Source of the DNA: PMG-095 sp049324695 | GTDB taxonomy: Bacteria > Myxococcota_A > Polyangia > Polyangiales > Polyangiaceae | Direction: 5' to 3' | NCBI GenBank assembly: GCA_049324695.1 | Contig: JBMOMJ010000054.1 | Location: 186,001 to 250,000, forward strand | Length of the DNA stretch: 64,000 nt | In this document: positions 1 through 9,057 of the stretch, piece by piece | Layout of the letters: every line of letters begins with the position of its first letter | Position numbering within the stretch: the stretch's first letter is position 1 | Notes under the pieces: generated by a model | Databases searched by the model: none | What the model was told of the DNA's origin: nothing | The model's input: the letters and a program-made list of their open reading frames with translations, nothing else | Program-made: the position numbers and the translations under genes

Positions 1-94
1 GCGCGGCGGCTGAGCCCAAAAATCAGGCTCGCTGGGCCTGTCTCCACCTCGGCTCTCGTCGGGGCTTCGATGCACGCTATGCTGTGGCACTGGG

Positions 95-2041
95 ATGGCA
101 CATGTTGCGATCGAAGTCCTGACGGGTGCAGCGAGCGGCCGTGTTTTACGCTCAGATGCCGACGTAATCCGCATCGGGCGTAGCGCCACGGCTGACGTCG
201 ACCTACCCGAGGCGCACGTCTCCGCCAATCACGCACGCCTACTGGTGGGTAGCGACCAGGTGGTGTTGGAGGATCTGGAGAGCAGCAATGGGACTTGGGT
301 GCTGCGCGGTGGTGCACGCATTCGTGTTGGTGAGGGAGCCAGCCGACTCATCGTGCAAGACGGTGACGAGCTCGAGTTCGGCGGCGAAGGCAGCCAGGGC
401 ACACGCGCGCGCTTGCGGGTCGAGCCGGATCGCGAGACCGGGCAGCTGCTAGCGGTACGCCCGGTCTCGGAAGTGGAGACACGCGCGGCGCTGCTCGATG
501 AAGCGCCGCGGCTGCGCGCCTTGCTCGCCGAGCTCCGCAACGTCGGCCAGAGCGACGACCTCGGCCAAACCGTCGGCGCAATCGCCGACGCAGCGCTCGC
601 GCTGGTGCCGCGCGCCACGCACGCCGCCGTCTTGCTACGCGACGATAGCGTGCCCGCCGGCGAGACAGTCACGCACGGGCTCGTGCCCGAAGCGCGCCGC
701 GTGCGCAGCTCCGGCGGCAGCTCGATTCAACCACCGGAGCCTTTCGTGATTCCACGCAGCATTCTGCGCAAGGTGCTGCGCGAACGCGCCGCCGTGGTGG
801 TGGCGGACGCACCCAACGAAGCCATGAGCTCGGAGTCGCTGCTCGGCGCCAGCATCTACAGCACGATGGGGATCCCGCTGTGGAAGGGCAGCGAAGTGTT
901 GGGCGTGATTCAAGTCGATAGCCGCGGCGCGCCAGCGATGTTCAACGCCAACGACGTGGATTGGCTGTGTGCGCTCGCCAGCCACGCATCTCTCGCCATC
1001 GCTCACACCCGATTGATTCGCAAGCTCTCGATGGCCGAGCAGGATCTCAAGAAAGAGAATTCGTTTTTGAAGCGACGCGAGCGCGCGCGCAGCCCAGGCG
1101 TCGAAATCGTAGGGAAGAGCCGCGCGATGAGTGAGCTATCGCGACAGCTCGACAAGGTGGTGGACACGCGCGTGAGCGTGTTGATTCAGGGTGAGACCGG
1201 CACTGGCAAGGAGCTGATCGCAGCGGCGCTGCATTCACGCAGCAAGCGCCGTGAGAAGCTGTTCGTGGCGCAGAACTGTGCAGCCTTTCCGGAGAACCTG
1301 CTGGAGAGCGAGCTCTTCGGTCACAAGCGCGGCGCGTTCACTGGCGCGAGCGAAGACAAGAAGGGTCTGTTCGAAGTCGCCGACGGCGGCACACTGTTCC
1401 TCGACGAAATCGGTGAGATGCCGCTCAGCCTGCAGGCGAAGCTGCTGCGCGCGCTGCAAGAGGGTGAAGTGCGGCCGCTGGGTGCGACCGCCGCGCGCAA
1501 AGTCGACGTGCGCATCGTGGCCGCCACCAATCGCGATCTCGAAGCCGAAGTAGCCGCCGGCCGCTTCCGCGAAGACTTGCTATATCGCCTGAAGGTGTTC
1601 CCAGTGCGCGTGCCGCCGTTGCGCGAACGGCGCGACGATGTGCCACTTTTGGCAGAACACTTTCTGCAGCGCTACACGCGCGAATTCGGCAAACCGGTGC
1701 GCGGCTTCACGCCGGAAGCGCTCGCCCTACTCTCGGCCCACGACTGGCCAGGCAACGTGCGCGAGCTCGAAAACGAAGTGCAACGCCTGGTGATTCAAGC
1801 CGAGCCCGACGAAAGCATCGGCGCGGAACTGGTGAGCGCCCGCATCCGCCAAGTCGAAGGGCTGGTGCTCGGTGCCGCCGCTGCGAAGGGAACCTTGCGT
1901 GAGATGGTCGATCAAGTCGAACGCCAGATTCTGATCGAAACCTTGCGCGACCACGGCAATAACAAGACTGCCGCCGCCAAGACGCTGGGAATTACGCGCG
2001 AAGGCTTGCACAAGAAGCTAAAGCAGCTCGGCATTGGCTAA
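95..2041 (+). CDS. FHA-GAF sigma-54-dependent transcriptional activator
   Basis: A 648-residue enhancer-binding protein that should open sigma-54 promoters using ATP. Domains in order: an N-terminal FHA domain (about 1-110, with IRIGRS and SANHARL motifs) that would bind a phosphothreonine partner; a GAF sensor domain (about 145-310); the AAA+ sigma-54 interaction domain with Walker A GETGTGKE (near 366), the sigma-54 contact loop GAFTGA (near 412) and Walker B GTLFLDEIGEM (near 433); and a Fis-type HTH at 605-648 (NNKTAAAKTLGITREGLHKK). There is no response-regulator receiver domain, so input is presumably a phosphorylated protein read by FHA. This FHA plus sigma-54 architecture is very common in myxobacteria. 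The kinase-sigma-54 fusion at 2964-7400 is a possible phosphodonor, which is inference. The ATG at 95 gives a full FHA domain. Confidence 0.95.
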   Translation: MAHVAIEVLTGAASGRVLRSDADVIRIGRSATADVDLPEAHVSANHARLLVGSDQVVLEDLESSNGTWVLRGGARIRVGEGASRLIVQDGDELEFGGEGSQGTRARLRVEPDRETGQLLAVRPVSEVETRAALLDEAPRLRALLAELRNVGQSDDLGQTVGAIADAALALVPRATHAAVLLRDDSVPAGETVTHGLVPEARRVRSSGGSSIQPPEPFVIPRSILRKVLRERAAVVVADAPNEAMSSESLLGASIYSTMGIPLWKGSEVLGVIQVDSRGAPAMFNANDVDWLCALASHASLAIAHTRLIRKLSMAEQDLKKENSFLKRRERARSPGVEIVGKSRAMSELSRQLDKVVDTRVSVLIQGETGTGKELIAAALHSRSKRREKLFVAQNCAAFPENLLESELFGHKRGAFTGASEDKKGLFEVADGGTLFLDEIGEMPLSLQAKLLRALQEGEVRPLGATAARKVDVRIVAATNRDLEAEVAAGRFREDLLYRLKVFPVRVPPLRERRDDVPLLAEHFLQRYTREFGKPVRGFTPEALALLSAHDWPGNVRELENEVQRLVIQAEPDESIGAELVSARIRQVEGLVLGAAAAKGTLREMVDQVERQILIETLRDHGNNKTAAAKTLGITREGLHKKLKQLGIG

Positions 2042-2063
2042 GGTCCCGCGCTACAGTTCCGCT

Positions 2064-2960
2064 GTGGCAAACCGAAGGGTCGTAACCGCGCTCGGCGCAA
2101 TAGTGGTGTTCGTGGCCTGCGGCGGCGCAGTGGACAGCCGCGGCGGCTCCGGCGGCAACGCGGGCGCCAGGGTTGGCGGAGCACCGAATGTCGCGGCAGC
2201 CGGTGCCGGCAACGACAGCTTCGGTAACGGCGGAGCTACTTTTGCGAACGGCGGCGCAACGCTCGCAGCGGGTGGTGTGACGTTCGGAACGGGCGGCGCA
2301 ACGCTTGAGCTCGGTGGGCGCACCGCTTCCGGCGGTAGAGTCGGCAAGGTCGACTTTGCTGCGGCGGGCGAAGCGGGCGCGTCGGCTTGTGAGAGCTACA
2401 GCGCGTGCGGCTGTGGTTGCTGTTCCCCGCAGTCGATGACCGCAACCGATTGCTACTACCCCGAATACGGAGAGCACCTGAGCGACATCATCGCGCAAGA
2501 CCGACTCGCCGCCGCGGACGCAACGTGCGCAAACGCGGGCTGCTCGTCACCGAGAAATTACGCGTGCTGCGTGAGCGCGCCGCAGGAGCGTCAGGACGAG
2601 GCCAAGTACACGTGGACGACGCTACCGAATGCGGTGATTCGTATCAACAAGCAAGAGGGCCGGGGCATGTGCGCAGGCCTGACGCTGCGAGCGAACGCGC
2701 CGCATCGCGCTTCGGTGATCAGCTATGTGTTCGATTGGGACGAAGACGGCTCGTATGCGCCGTGTGCGCACGCCGCAGAGACCTACAGTGCAATCGGTAT
2801 CGAAGGCACTGTGTACGACTATGTTGGGCCGAACGGCTGCGTGCTCAACGTGCACGTTACTCTATTCATCGCGCTGCCGAACGGCGATGTTCTGCCGGTG
2901 CGCTTCGACGTCGACGGCATCGAGACGCAATTGTCGGGGATCTGCCATCGCGGTATTTGA
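2064..2960 (+). CDS. Cys-rich lipoprotein with Gly/Ala-rich tether
   Basis: A secreted lipoprotein of about 298 residues and unknown function. The frame opens at a TTG (2034) overlapping the previous stop, but GTG at 2064 puts a normal signal peptide (VVTALGAIVVFVACGG) at the N-terminus with a lipobox ending at Cys. A low-complexity Gly/Ala/Asn-rich tether follows (GGATFANGGATLAAGG-type repeats), then a cysteine cluster (CESYSACGCGCC, later CANAGC and YACC) and a C-terminal beta-rich domain. The gene directly follows the sigma-54 activator and converges with the next gene with only 3 bp between the stops. Paired cysteines suggest a disulfide-stabilised surface protein. No family was recognised. 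Confidence 0.8.
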   Translation: MANRRVVTALGAIVVFVACGGAVDSRGGSGGNAGARVGGAPNVAAAGAGNDSFGNGGATFANGGATLAAGGVTFGTGGATLELGGRTASGGRVGKVDFAAAGEAGASACESYSACGCGCCSPQSMTATDCYYPEYGEHLSDIIAQDRLAAADATCANAGCSSPRNYACCVSAPQERQDEAKYTWTTLPNAVIRINKQEGRGMCAGLTLRANAPHRASVISYVFDWDEDGSYAPCAHAAETYSAIGIEGTVYDYVGPNGCVLNVHVTLFIALPNGDVLPVRFDVDGIETQLSGICHRGI

Positions 2961-2963
2961 CGT

Positions 2964-5900
2964 TTACTGAATACCGTACTCGCGCAGGCGACGATAAAAG
3001 GTGCGCCGCGGAATGCCAGTGAGCTCGGCGGCCTTCACGCGGTTCCAATTGCAGGCGCGCAGCGCTTCCAAGATGCGCTCGCGCTCGCCGCGCAAATGCT
3101 CGGAGGTGGTGCCCTTCGGACCTACCCGTCGTTGACCGGGCGTTTCGACGGGAGGTGCAGCAACGCGCGCACCCGTAAGCTCGGGAAGATCGAAGTCTTC
3201 GGGCATGAGCTCGTCTTCTTCACTCATGACCCAAGCATTGAGCAGCACGTTTTCGAGTTGGCGCACGTTGCCAGGCCAGTCGTGGTCGGAGAGCATGCGC
3301 AGCGCCTCGCGCGACACGGCGTTTTTCTCGCGCTTGTAGCGTGCCGAGAAGATCCCCAGGAAATGGTCGACGAGCTGCGGAATGTCTTCGGCGCGTTCGC
3401 GTAGCGACGGCAGGCGCACCTCCACCACGTGAATGCGATAGTAGAGATCTTCGCGAAACTTGCCCTCGCGCACCATCGTCTTGAGGTCGCGGTTGGTGGC
3501 GCAAACCACGCGAACGTCGACTGGCTGCTCTTGGCTGCCACCGACGGGCCGCACGGTGCGCTCTTGCAGAACGCGCAGCAAGCCCGCCTGCATCTTGATC
3601 GGTGTTTCACCAATTTCATCGAGCAAGATGGTGCCGCCGTCGCATTCACGGAACAGGCCGCGGCGTTCGCGATCTGCGCCGGTAAAAGCGCCGCGCACAT
3701 GCCCGAACAGCTCACTTTCGAGCAGGTTTTCCGGGATGGCGCCGCAATTGACGCCGAGCATCTTGGCTTTCGCGCGCGGCGAGGTTTCGTGAATCGCGCG
3801 CGCCACCATCTCTTTGCCGGTGCCGCTCTCACCGGTGATGAGCACGGGCACATCGGTGTCTTTGACTCGCTCGATCAACGCGTACACGCGGCGCATGGCG
3901 GCGCTGGTGCCGACCAAGCCATGATAACCAAAGTGTCCGTAAAGAGTTTCACGTGCGTCCTTCAAGCGACGCCGGGCGCGCTTGAGTTGCTCGGTGCGAT
4001 CTCCGAGCAGCTCCCGTAGGCGTTCCTGCGCCTCTTCCAGGCTCTTATTGGCGCGTTCGAGCTCGTCGGTGCGCTTGAGGTTCTCCTCCAAGAGACGCGT
4101 GTTCTCGAGGGCAATGGCGACTTGATCTGCGAACGCGCGCAACGTCGGCAATTCGCGTTCGAAGTGGGAGCCCTTGCGTAAGCGGGTCTCGACGTAGAGC
4201 GCCCCGATGGCATGACCGTCGGGCGAGAGAATCGGTACACAGGCAACCGATTCGACGGAGAGCTGATGCACGGAACGATAGTTCGCCATGCGCGCATCGT
4301 TGCGCGCGCTCAAAGCCACCACCGGCTTGTGTGAATCCATCACCTCTTCGGCGATGGAGCGCGAGAACTCTGCGTCGGGCTGATCGGCGCCGCGCGAGCG
4401 TGAGCTCTTGATGCCGAGGGTACCGTCCGCGTTGCGCAGCAGCACCAAGCCGCGCTCGGCGCGCGCGAGCTCTACGGCGTAGTCGGTGATGCGAGCCGTG
4501 AGCCGCTCCAACTCGTGCTCGCGGGCGAGCTCGGCGTTGACCTCCAATAAGCGCGACAAGCGTCGCTCCAACGGCGTCGTCGACAGCTGTGAAAGATTGG
4601 TAGTGCGGCTCGAGGTGTTGGGAGCTTTGAGCTCTGGCAAGGTGCCGCTGCTGAACTGCGCGAACTCGGCTGGGCTTGCGTGCACGCTGGGCACGCTGCC
4701 GCGCAGCTGGCTGCGGCGTGCGTCGTCCCAGTACACTTCGCGCAAATCGCGCGGCAACCGGGCACCGATTTCTTCGAGCACGGCCACGGCTTCTTCGCGG
4801 TCGCGGCGCGCCAACAGCGGCTGCCCGCCGGTCTCTTCGAGCTCGGCGCGAGCTGCCAGAGATCGCCAGAGCCACTCGCGCTGGCCGGCTTCGCGCGCAG
4901 CAACGAGCGCTTCGTCGAGCCGCGCCCGTGCTTCCAGCTCGTCACCCACGACGGTGGCGAGGCCGGCGGCGGCGAGCAACAAGAGTGGCCGGTGCGCCTT
5001 GGTGTCGCCCAAGCCCGTGCGACCGAGCTCGAAGCTACGACGCAGCTCCTGCACGTCCGGGCTCGGCAAGCGCACGGCGGCGAGCACCCCTTCCAAGCGC
5101 GCTTCGGAAGCATCCACCGACAAGCCGAGCGCGTCGTATTCACGCGCAGTGGCTTCGTATTCGGCGACGGCGCGCTCGATGGCACCCTCTTTCAACAAGA
5201 GCTCCGCGCTGAGCCCGGTGATCTGAGCGCGCATGACCTGAGGCAACTGCGCACGCTGCTCTTCGAGCGCTTCGATGCGAGCACGCGCGCGCGCAATGCG
5301 ACCCAGGTACACGTCGAGGTTGGCGAGGTTGAGCAACGCCTGGCGCGCGGTTTGACGCCTTCCGGAGCGCCTGCCCATGTCGAGCGCCGCTTCGAATTGC
5401 TCGATGGCGCCGGCGATGTCGCCGCGCACTTTGAGCAAACCGGCGAGGTTGGCGCGCACCAGCGCCAAGGTGCCGACATCGCCCGCGCGCTCAGCGGCGC
5501 CGATGGCCGCTTCATAAGCCGCGCGCGCTTCATCGGTCCGGTCGGCGCGCTGCTCCACCAAACCTTGCGAAGCCAAGGTCACGGCTTCCGAGCGAGCATC
5601 GCCGAGCGAACGCGCACGCGCCACGGCAGCGTTGACCGCCGCACGCGCTTCGTCTTGCCTGCCGACCAACGACTGCGCCAAACCAGTAAACGCCAACGCT
5701 TCGGCACCGAGCGGTGTCTCTTTCTCTGCCACCGGCGCGAGGATGGTCAGCGCGCCCGCGTAGTCGCTGGTACCGAGCTTGGCGCGCCCCCAGTACAACA
5801 TCAAATCGTCGCGCGGCTTGGCTTCCGGATCTTCGAGATATGGCGCGAGCTTCTGGTGCGCCGCCTCGGCTTCCCCCAGGCCCAAGTCGAGCCGCGCGCG

Positions 5901-7400
5901 CGCGACGGCGACGTCCACGACGCGCTCACCGGGATCCTCTTGCAGCTGATCGAGCGCGCTCGCGGCGTCGATGTAGCGGCCGCGTGCGAGAAAAAACATG
6001 GCACGATCCAGAGGATCGGCGGGTAGATCCAGCGACGCCTCGGTGCTGCCCACCAACCGGTCGACGTCGGCGGTGGAAGCCACGGCCTCGCTCGCAATCA
6101 GCCGCACGATGCGCTGCAGCTCGCCGGGACGCCCACCGGAGAGCTCCACCACACGCGACAAAATCGCGTCGCCGAGCGACGGAATCGCACGCCGCACCAG
6201 GTCACGCGCCGCGTGCGAGTTCAACGGCGGCACTTCGATCTCGCGGTCACGCGCGCCGAGCTCCGCCGCACCCACCGCAATCAAGCGAGCACCTTTGGTG
6301 CGCGCGTCGCGCAATCGCCCGAGCGCTGCGCCGTCGAAACTCTCGGCGTCGTCGATCAGCACGAACACGCCCGACAAGCGTGGGTACGCTGCGAGCTCCT
6401 TGTCTACTTCCTCGGCGCTCGCGGGCGAGTCGAAGTACACCACGGGCTCGCCCTGAGCACCCAGCGACCATGAAAGGCGCCGCAGCAAGGCCGTACGTCC
6501 CGATCCAGCGCCGCCCGTGAGAACCAACAAGCCAGAATCCGAGAGCGTGACGGCGGCTTTCAGCAGCTGCGCCGAAACCGCGTCGATCCCCACCACTGGC
6601 CAGAGCGCCTTGCTCTCGGCGGATTCTTCACTGCTCGGCTGCATGCCGGCGGCGCGCCGCAACGCGCTGGCGAATTCGTCGGCGGACGGATGGCGATCCG
6701 ATGGGCTGACGTTGGTAGCGTGCGCAGCCACGCGGGTGAGCTCGCTGCGAGCCGACTCCGACACGGTTCCGTCTCGCGTCTCGAGCAGCTCCTGCAACGT
6801 GACACCGAGCGCGTACACCTCCGCGCGAGCGGTGAGCGGCTTGCCTTCGAAGAGCTCCGGCGCCGCGTAACGCGGACTCAAGCCTTCGGCGATGGCTCCC
6901 CCTTCACGCCACGGCGCTGCCAACCCCAAATCCACGAAGGTTGCGCTACCATCGGCTTGCACGATGATGTTGGCTGGCTTCACGTCGCCGTGCAGCAAAC
7001 CCGCGCGATGTAAGCGCGTGAGCTGATCCGACGCGCTCGCCAACGCGCGCAGAGCGCTCTCCAAACTGGCGCCGGACGAGGTCCACACATCGAGGCCGAC
7101 GCCTTCGACGAGCTCGCGCAACATGAACGCGCGCCCGGTGCGAGGCAGGCGCCCGAAGCCTTGCACTCGCGGTACACCGAGCCCCTCGAGGCCAGACAGC
7201 GCCGCCGCTTCGCGCACGAGCGCAGCCATTTCGCGATCGCTTGCGTCTTCGGCCAGGACCTTCAGAGCGTAAACGCCGCCCCCGGCTCGATCCCGAACGG
7301 CCCAAACTTCGCCACCGCCACCCTGCCCCAAGCGGCGCACTGCCTCGTAGCGAGCTGGCAGCTCGGGATCGCTGACCGATGATGATTTCACTGCGCTCAA
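2964..7400 (-). CDS. Ser/Thr protein kinase-ATPase-TPR-GAF-sigma-54 activator fusion
   Basis: A 1478-residue signalling protein combining a eukaryotic-like kinase with a sigma-54 activator. Residues 17-270 are the kinase: Gly-rich loop GQGGGGEV, catalytic Lys47 (YALK), catalytic loop HGDVKPAN with Asp138, DLG in place of DFG at 156-158, and AAPE. Residues 270-460 look like a STAND/AAA ATPase, but its Walker A is GGAGSGRT (295-302) with Arg where Lys is expected; the Walker B-like FVLIDD is intact. A long Ala/Arg/Leu helical-repeat region (about 460-880, TPR-like) follows, then GAF (about 985-1130), a coiled coil, and a complete sigma-54 AAA+ domain (GESGTGKE near 1190, GAFTGA near 1237). A Fis-type HTH ends the protein (NRVKAAELTGIPRRTFYRRL). 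Kinase-ATPase-TPR-GAF proteins of this kind are known in myxobacteria; the attached sigma-54 output makes it a one-protein pathway. Confidence 0.93.
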   Translation of the reverse strand: MSAVKSSSVSDPELPARYEAVRRLGQGGGGEVWAVRDRAGGGVYALKVLAEDASDREMAALVREAAALSGLEGLGVPRVQGFGRLPRTGRAFMLRELVEGVGLDVWTSSGASLESALRALASASDQLTRLHRAGLLHGDVKPANIIVQADGSATFVDLGLAAPWREGGAIAEGLSPRYAAPELFEGKPLTARAEVYALGVTLQELLETRDGTVSESARSELTRVAAHATNVSPSDRHPSADEFASALRRAAGMQPSSEESAESKALWPVVGIDAVSAQLLKAAVTLSDSGLLVLTGGAGSGRTALLRRLSWSLGAQGEPVVYFDSPASAEEVDKELAAYPRLSGVFVLIDDAESFDGAALGRLRDARTKGARLIAVGAAELGARDREIEVPPLNSHAARDLVRRAIPSLGDAILSRVVELSGGRPGELQRIVRLIASEAVASTADVDRLVGSTEASLDLPADPLDRAMFFLARGRYIDAASALDQLQEDPGERVVDVAVARARLDLGLGEAEAAHQKLAPYLEDPEAKPRDDLMLYWGRAKLGTSDYAGALTILAPVAEKETPLGAEALAFTGLAQSLVGRQDEARAAVNAAVARARSLGDARSEAVTLASQGLVEQRADRTDEARAAYEAAIGAAERAGDVGTLALVRANLAGLLKVRGDIAGAIEQFEAALDMGRRSGRRQTARQALLNLANLDVYLGRIARARARIEALEEQRAQLPQVMRAQITGLSAELLLKEGAIERAVAEYEATAREYDALGLSVDASEARLEGVLAAVRLPSPDVQELRRSFELGRTGLGDTKAHRPLLLLAAAGLATVVGDELEARARLDEALVAAREAGQREWLWRSLAARAELEETGGQPLLARRDREEAVAVLEEIGARLPRDLREVYWDDARRSQLRGSVPSVHASPAEFAQFSSGTLPELKAPNTSSRTTNLSQLSTTPLERRLSRLLEVNAELAREHELERLTARITDYAVELARAERGLVLLRNADGTLGIKSSRSRGADQPDAEFSRSIAEEVMDSHKPVVALSARNDARMANYRSVHQLSVESVACVPILSPDGHAIGALYVETRLRKGSHFERELPTLRAFADQVAIALENTRLLEENLKRTDELERANKSLEEAQERLRELLGDRTEQLKRARRRLKDARETLYGHFGYHGLVGTSAAMRRVYALIERVKDTDVPVLITGESGTGKEMVARAIHETSPRAKAKMLGVNCGAIPENLLESELFGHVRGAFTGADRERRGLFRECDGGTILLDEIGETPIKMQAGLLRVLQERTVRPVGGSQEQPVDVRVVCATNRDLKTMVREGKFREDLYYRIHVVEVRLPSLRERAEDIPQLVDHFLGIFSARYKREKNAVSREALRMLSDHDWPGNVRQLENVLLNAWVMSEEDELMPEDFDLPELTGARVAAPPVETPGQRRVGPKGTTSEHLRGERERILEALRACNWNRVKAAELTGIPRRTFYRRLREYGIQ

Positions 7401-7425
7401 GAAACACCCACCCGCGACGCCGCGC

Positions 7426-8295
7426 TCAGAGACCGTAGTCAGCGCCGAGACCGAAGAAGAAGCCGCTCAAACCGAAGCCGGTATCGAAGCGCGCCACGAA
7501 CTTACGGTGCGGCTTGTAGCGAAGACCCGTTTGCAGAGCGAGCCACGGGAACAGAATCGGCTTCGAACCGCCGCTCGTCCAAGCGGGCTCTTCGTAGTTG
7601 CCGTAGTGATTGTTGTCGTTACCGCACACTGGTTGAAAGCCAACCGACGGGCACTTCTGGAAGCCGCCACCAGAGCGATATGCCTGGTTGCGATTCAATG
7701 GTCCCCACACGAAGCCGATGCCCGCGCCCATGCCGTAGTTGAGTGCAAGCTGCGGTGAGAACGAGTGACTCCAGAGGAAGTCGGAGGTGAGGTAGAGCAC
7801 CTTGATGTTGCTCGCCACGAGCTCCCAAGCGTCCTCACCGTCGGTCTTCGCCTTGAACGGCGTTGGATCCATGCCGTAGCCGGCAAGCCAGAGCGCGAAG
7901 TTGAACTCGAAGCCGGCCTTGCGAACGCCGAACTCCGGACCGCCAGCGTGTACGGCAACGGTCGTTCCACCATCGGCGAACATGCTGATGATGAACTTGG
8001 GAACGACGATCAGCCGGTAGCGCGCACCCACGAAGTTATAGGTCTTGCCTGCATCTTCGACCGGTGAGTCGCTGTTGTCCTCGGCGGGCGCAACCTTGGC
8101 TTCGCCCTCCTTCTCCTTGGCGTCGTCCTTTGCCTTCTCGCCTTCCGAGTCGGCGTCGCTCTTCGTGTCAGCGTCGGCGTCGGTTTTGCTCTCGGCCGAG
8201 TCAGCCGCATCCGACTTGTCTTGTGCCATCGCGGGCGCCGCGGTGAGCACGCCTCCCAAGATCAACAGGGCGAGAAGCCCAAAGCGCTTAGCCAT
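7426..8295 (-). CDS. Exported outer-membrane beta-barrel-like protein with acidic linker
   Basis: About 289 residues. The frame is open further upstream, but ATG at 8295 has a clear GGAGG Shine-Dalgarno 12 nt ahead and gives a classical signal peptide (MAKRFGLLALLILGGVLTAAPAMA, cut before QDKSD). The mature N-terminus is a highly charged Asp/Glu/Lys/Ala linker (to about residue 80). The remainder alternates aromatic and small residues and ends in FGLGADYGL, as expected for an outer-membrane barrel. No family name can be given. It ends 25 bp from the kinase fusion start and so may be cotranscribed ahead of that gene. Confidence 0.8.
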   Translation of the reverse strand: MAKRFGLLALLILGGVLTAAPAMAQDKSDAADSAESKTDADADTKSDADSEGEKAKDDAKEKEGEAKVAPAEDNSDSPVEDAGKTYNFVGARYRLIVVPKFIISMFADGGTTVAVHAGGPEFGVRKAGFEFNFALWLAGYGMDPTPFKAKTDGEDAWELVASNIKVLYLTSDFLWSHSFSPQLALNYGMGAGIGFVWGPLNRNQAYRSGGGFQKCPSVGFQPVCGNDNNHYGNYEEPAWTSGGSKPILFPWLALQTGLRYKPHRKFVARFDTGFGLSGFFFGLGADYGL

Positions 8296-8629
8296 CGTCG
8301 CAAGTCCTCCGAAGTCCTTCAGCTCAACAGGGCCAAAAAGCGCCGTGCCACTGGTCCCGCGAGCGGTGCGCCATGTTGGCACGCAGCTGTGCCAAATAGC
8401 AAAGGCCTTGAAAAGACGATGCAATGACGCGTTCTGGCACAACTCTGCCAAGGGCAGTCACGATTCTGCAACGGTCCTTACGATTACGCGCTGCGCCGTG
8501 CGAGGAGTGGGCGCGTGGCGCTGCCTACCCACTGAAGCCCACTGCCCGCCACAACAAGCGCGCGAAATTCCTTCACTTAAAGAGGTGGCGCGGCTGGCAG
8601 CAGCTCTGGCCCGAAGTTACCCTCATGCT
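8296..8629. promoter_or_regulatory. Divergent promoter region with two TGGCA-type inverted repeats
   Basis: A 334-bp intergenic stretch between divergently transcribed genes for two exported proteins. It holds a perfect 7-bp-arm inverted repeat TTGGCAC-N6-GTGCCAA (8376-8395) and a second one with the same TGGCA half-site, TGGCA-N6-TGCCA (8435-8450). No convincing ORF is present. The repeated half-sites look like binding sites for one dimeric regulator; this is inference. Confidence 0.45.
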
Positions 8630-9040
8630 GTGAGGTTAGGCGTAGTCCCACTGCTCGTCGCTGCTCTGTCCTGCGGCTGTGCCAGTCGCTACGTGACACG
8701 CGGCGCGGATCTTTATGCTGGTGGGCACTACATAGAAGCCGCTGAGGTCTTCGAGCGCACTGAGGCGCGCCTGCCGGGCGCCTCGCGTGCCGAGCGCGCG
8801 CGTTACGGGTTGTATCGCGGCGCCACATTGCTGGCTCTGGGGGACACGATGCGCGCCGGCACCTGGCTCGGCTACACCGTGGAGATCGTGCGCACGGATC
8901 CGAGCGCTCTCACCGACGAGGAAAACACCATGCTACGCCGAGCGCTGGCACTGGCGAGCGCACCGAGAACGGTGCGGCCGACTACCAACGAAGGCGCAGC
9001 AGTTGCTGCAGGTCGGACCCCGGCGATCCCCGCCAATTAG
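8630..9040 (+). CDS. Small TPR-like lipoprotein
   Basis: About 136 residues. The open frame extends far upstream (to 8045) but that part is antisense to the neighbouring exported protein. GTG at 8630 gives a short lipoprotein signal peptide (LGVVPLLVAALSCGC). The body has one helical pair resembling a tetratricopeptide unit (ADLYAGGHYIEAAEVFERTE and RYGLYRGATLLALGD) and a disordered tail. It is probably an envelope-anchored accessory protein with unknown partner. Confidence 0.7.
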   Translation: MRLGVVPLLVAALSCGCASRYVTRGADLYAGGHYIEAAEVFERTEARLPGASRAERARYGLYRGATLLALGDTMRAGTWLGYTVEIVRTDPSALTDEENTMLRRALALASAPRTVRPTTNEGAAVAAGRTPAIPAN

Positions 9041-9057
9041 TGTCTGCGACGCAGCGC

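Noticed and set aside
4680..6026. 448-codon rightward frame across the kinase fusion
   Set aside because: Antisense to the helical-repeat part of a protein with strong domains; no independent evidence.
8376..8395. Sigma-54 promoter (GG-N10-GC) at the inverted repeat
   Set aside because: The GG and GC doublets are 13 bp apart rather than 12, so the site fits an operator better than a -24/-12 promoter.
8045..8629. N-terminal extension of the small lipoprotein back to 8045
   Set aside because: The extension is antisense to the exported protein at 7426-8295; a GTG at 8630 gives a normal lipoprotein signal.
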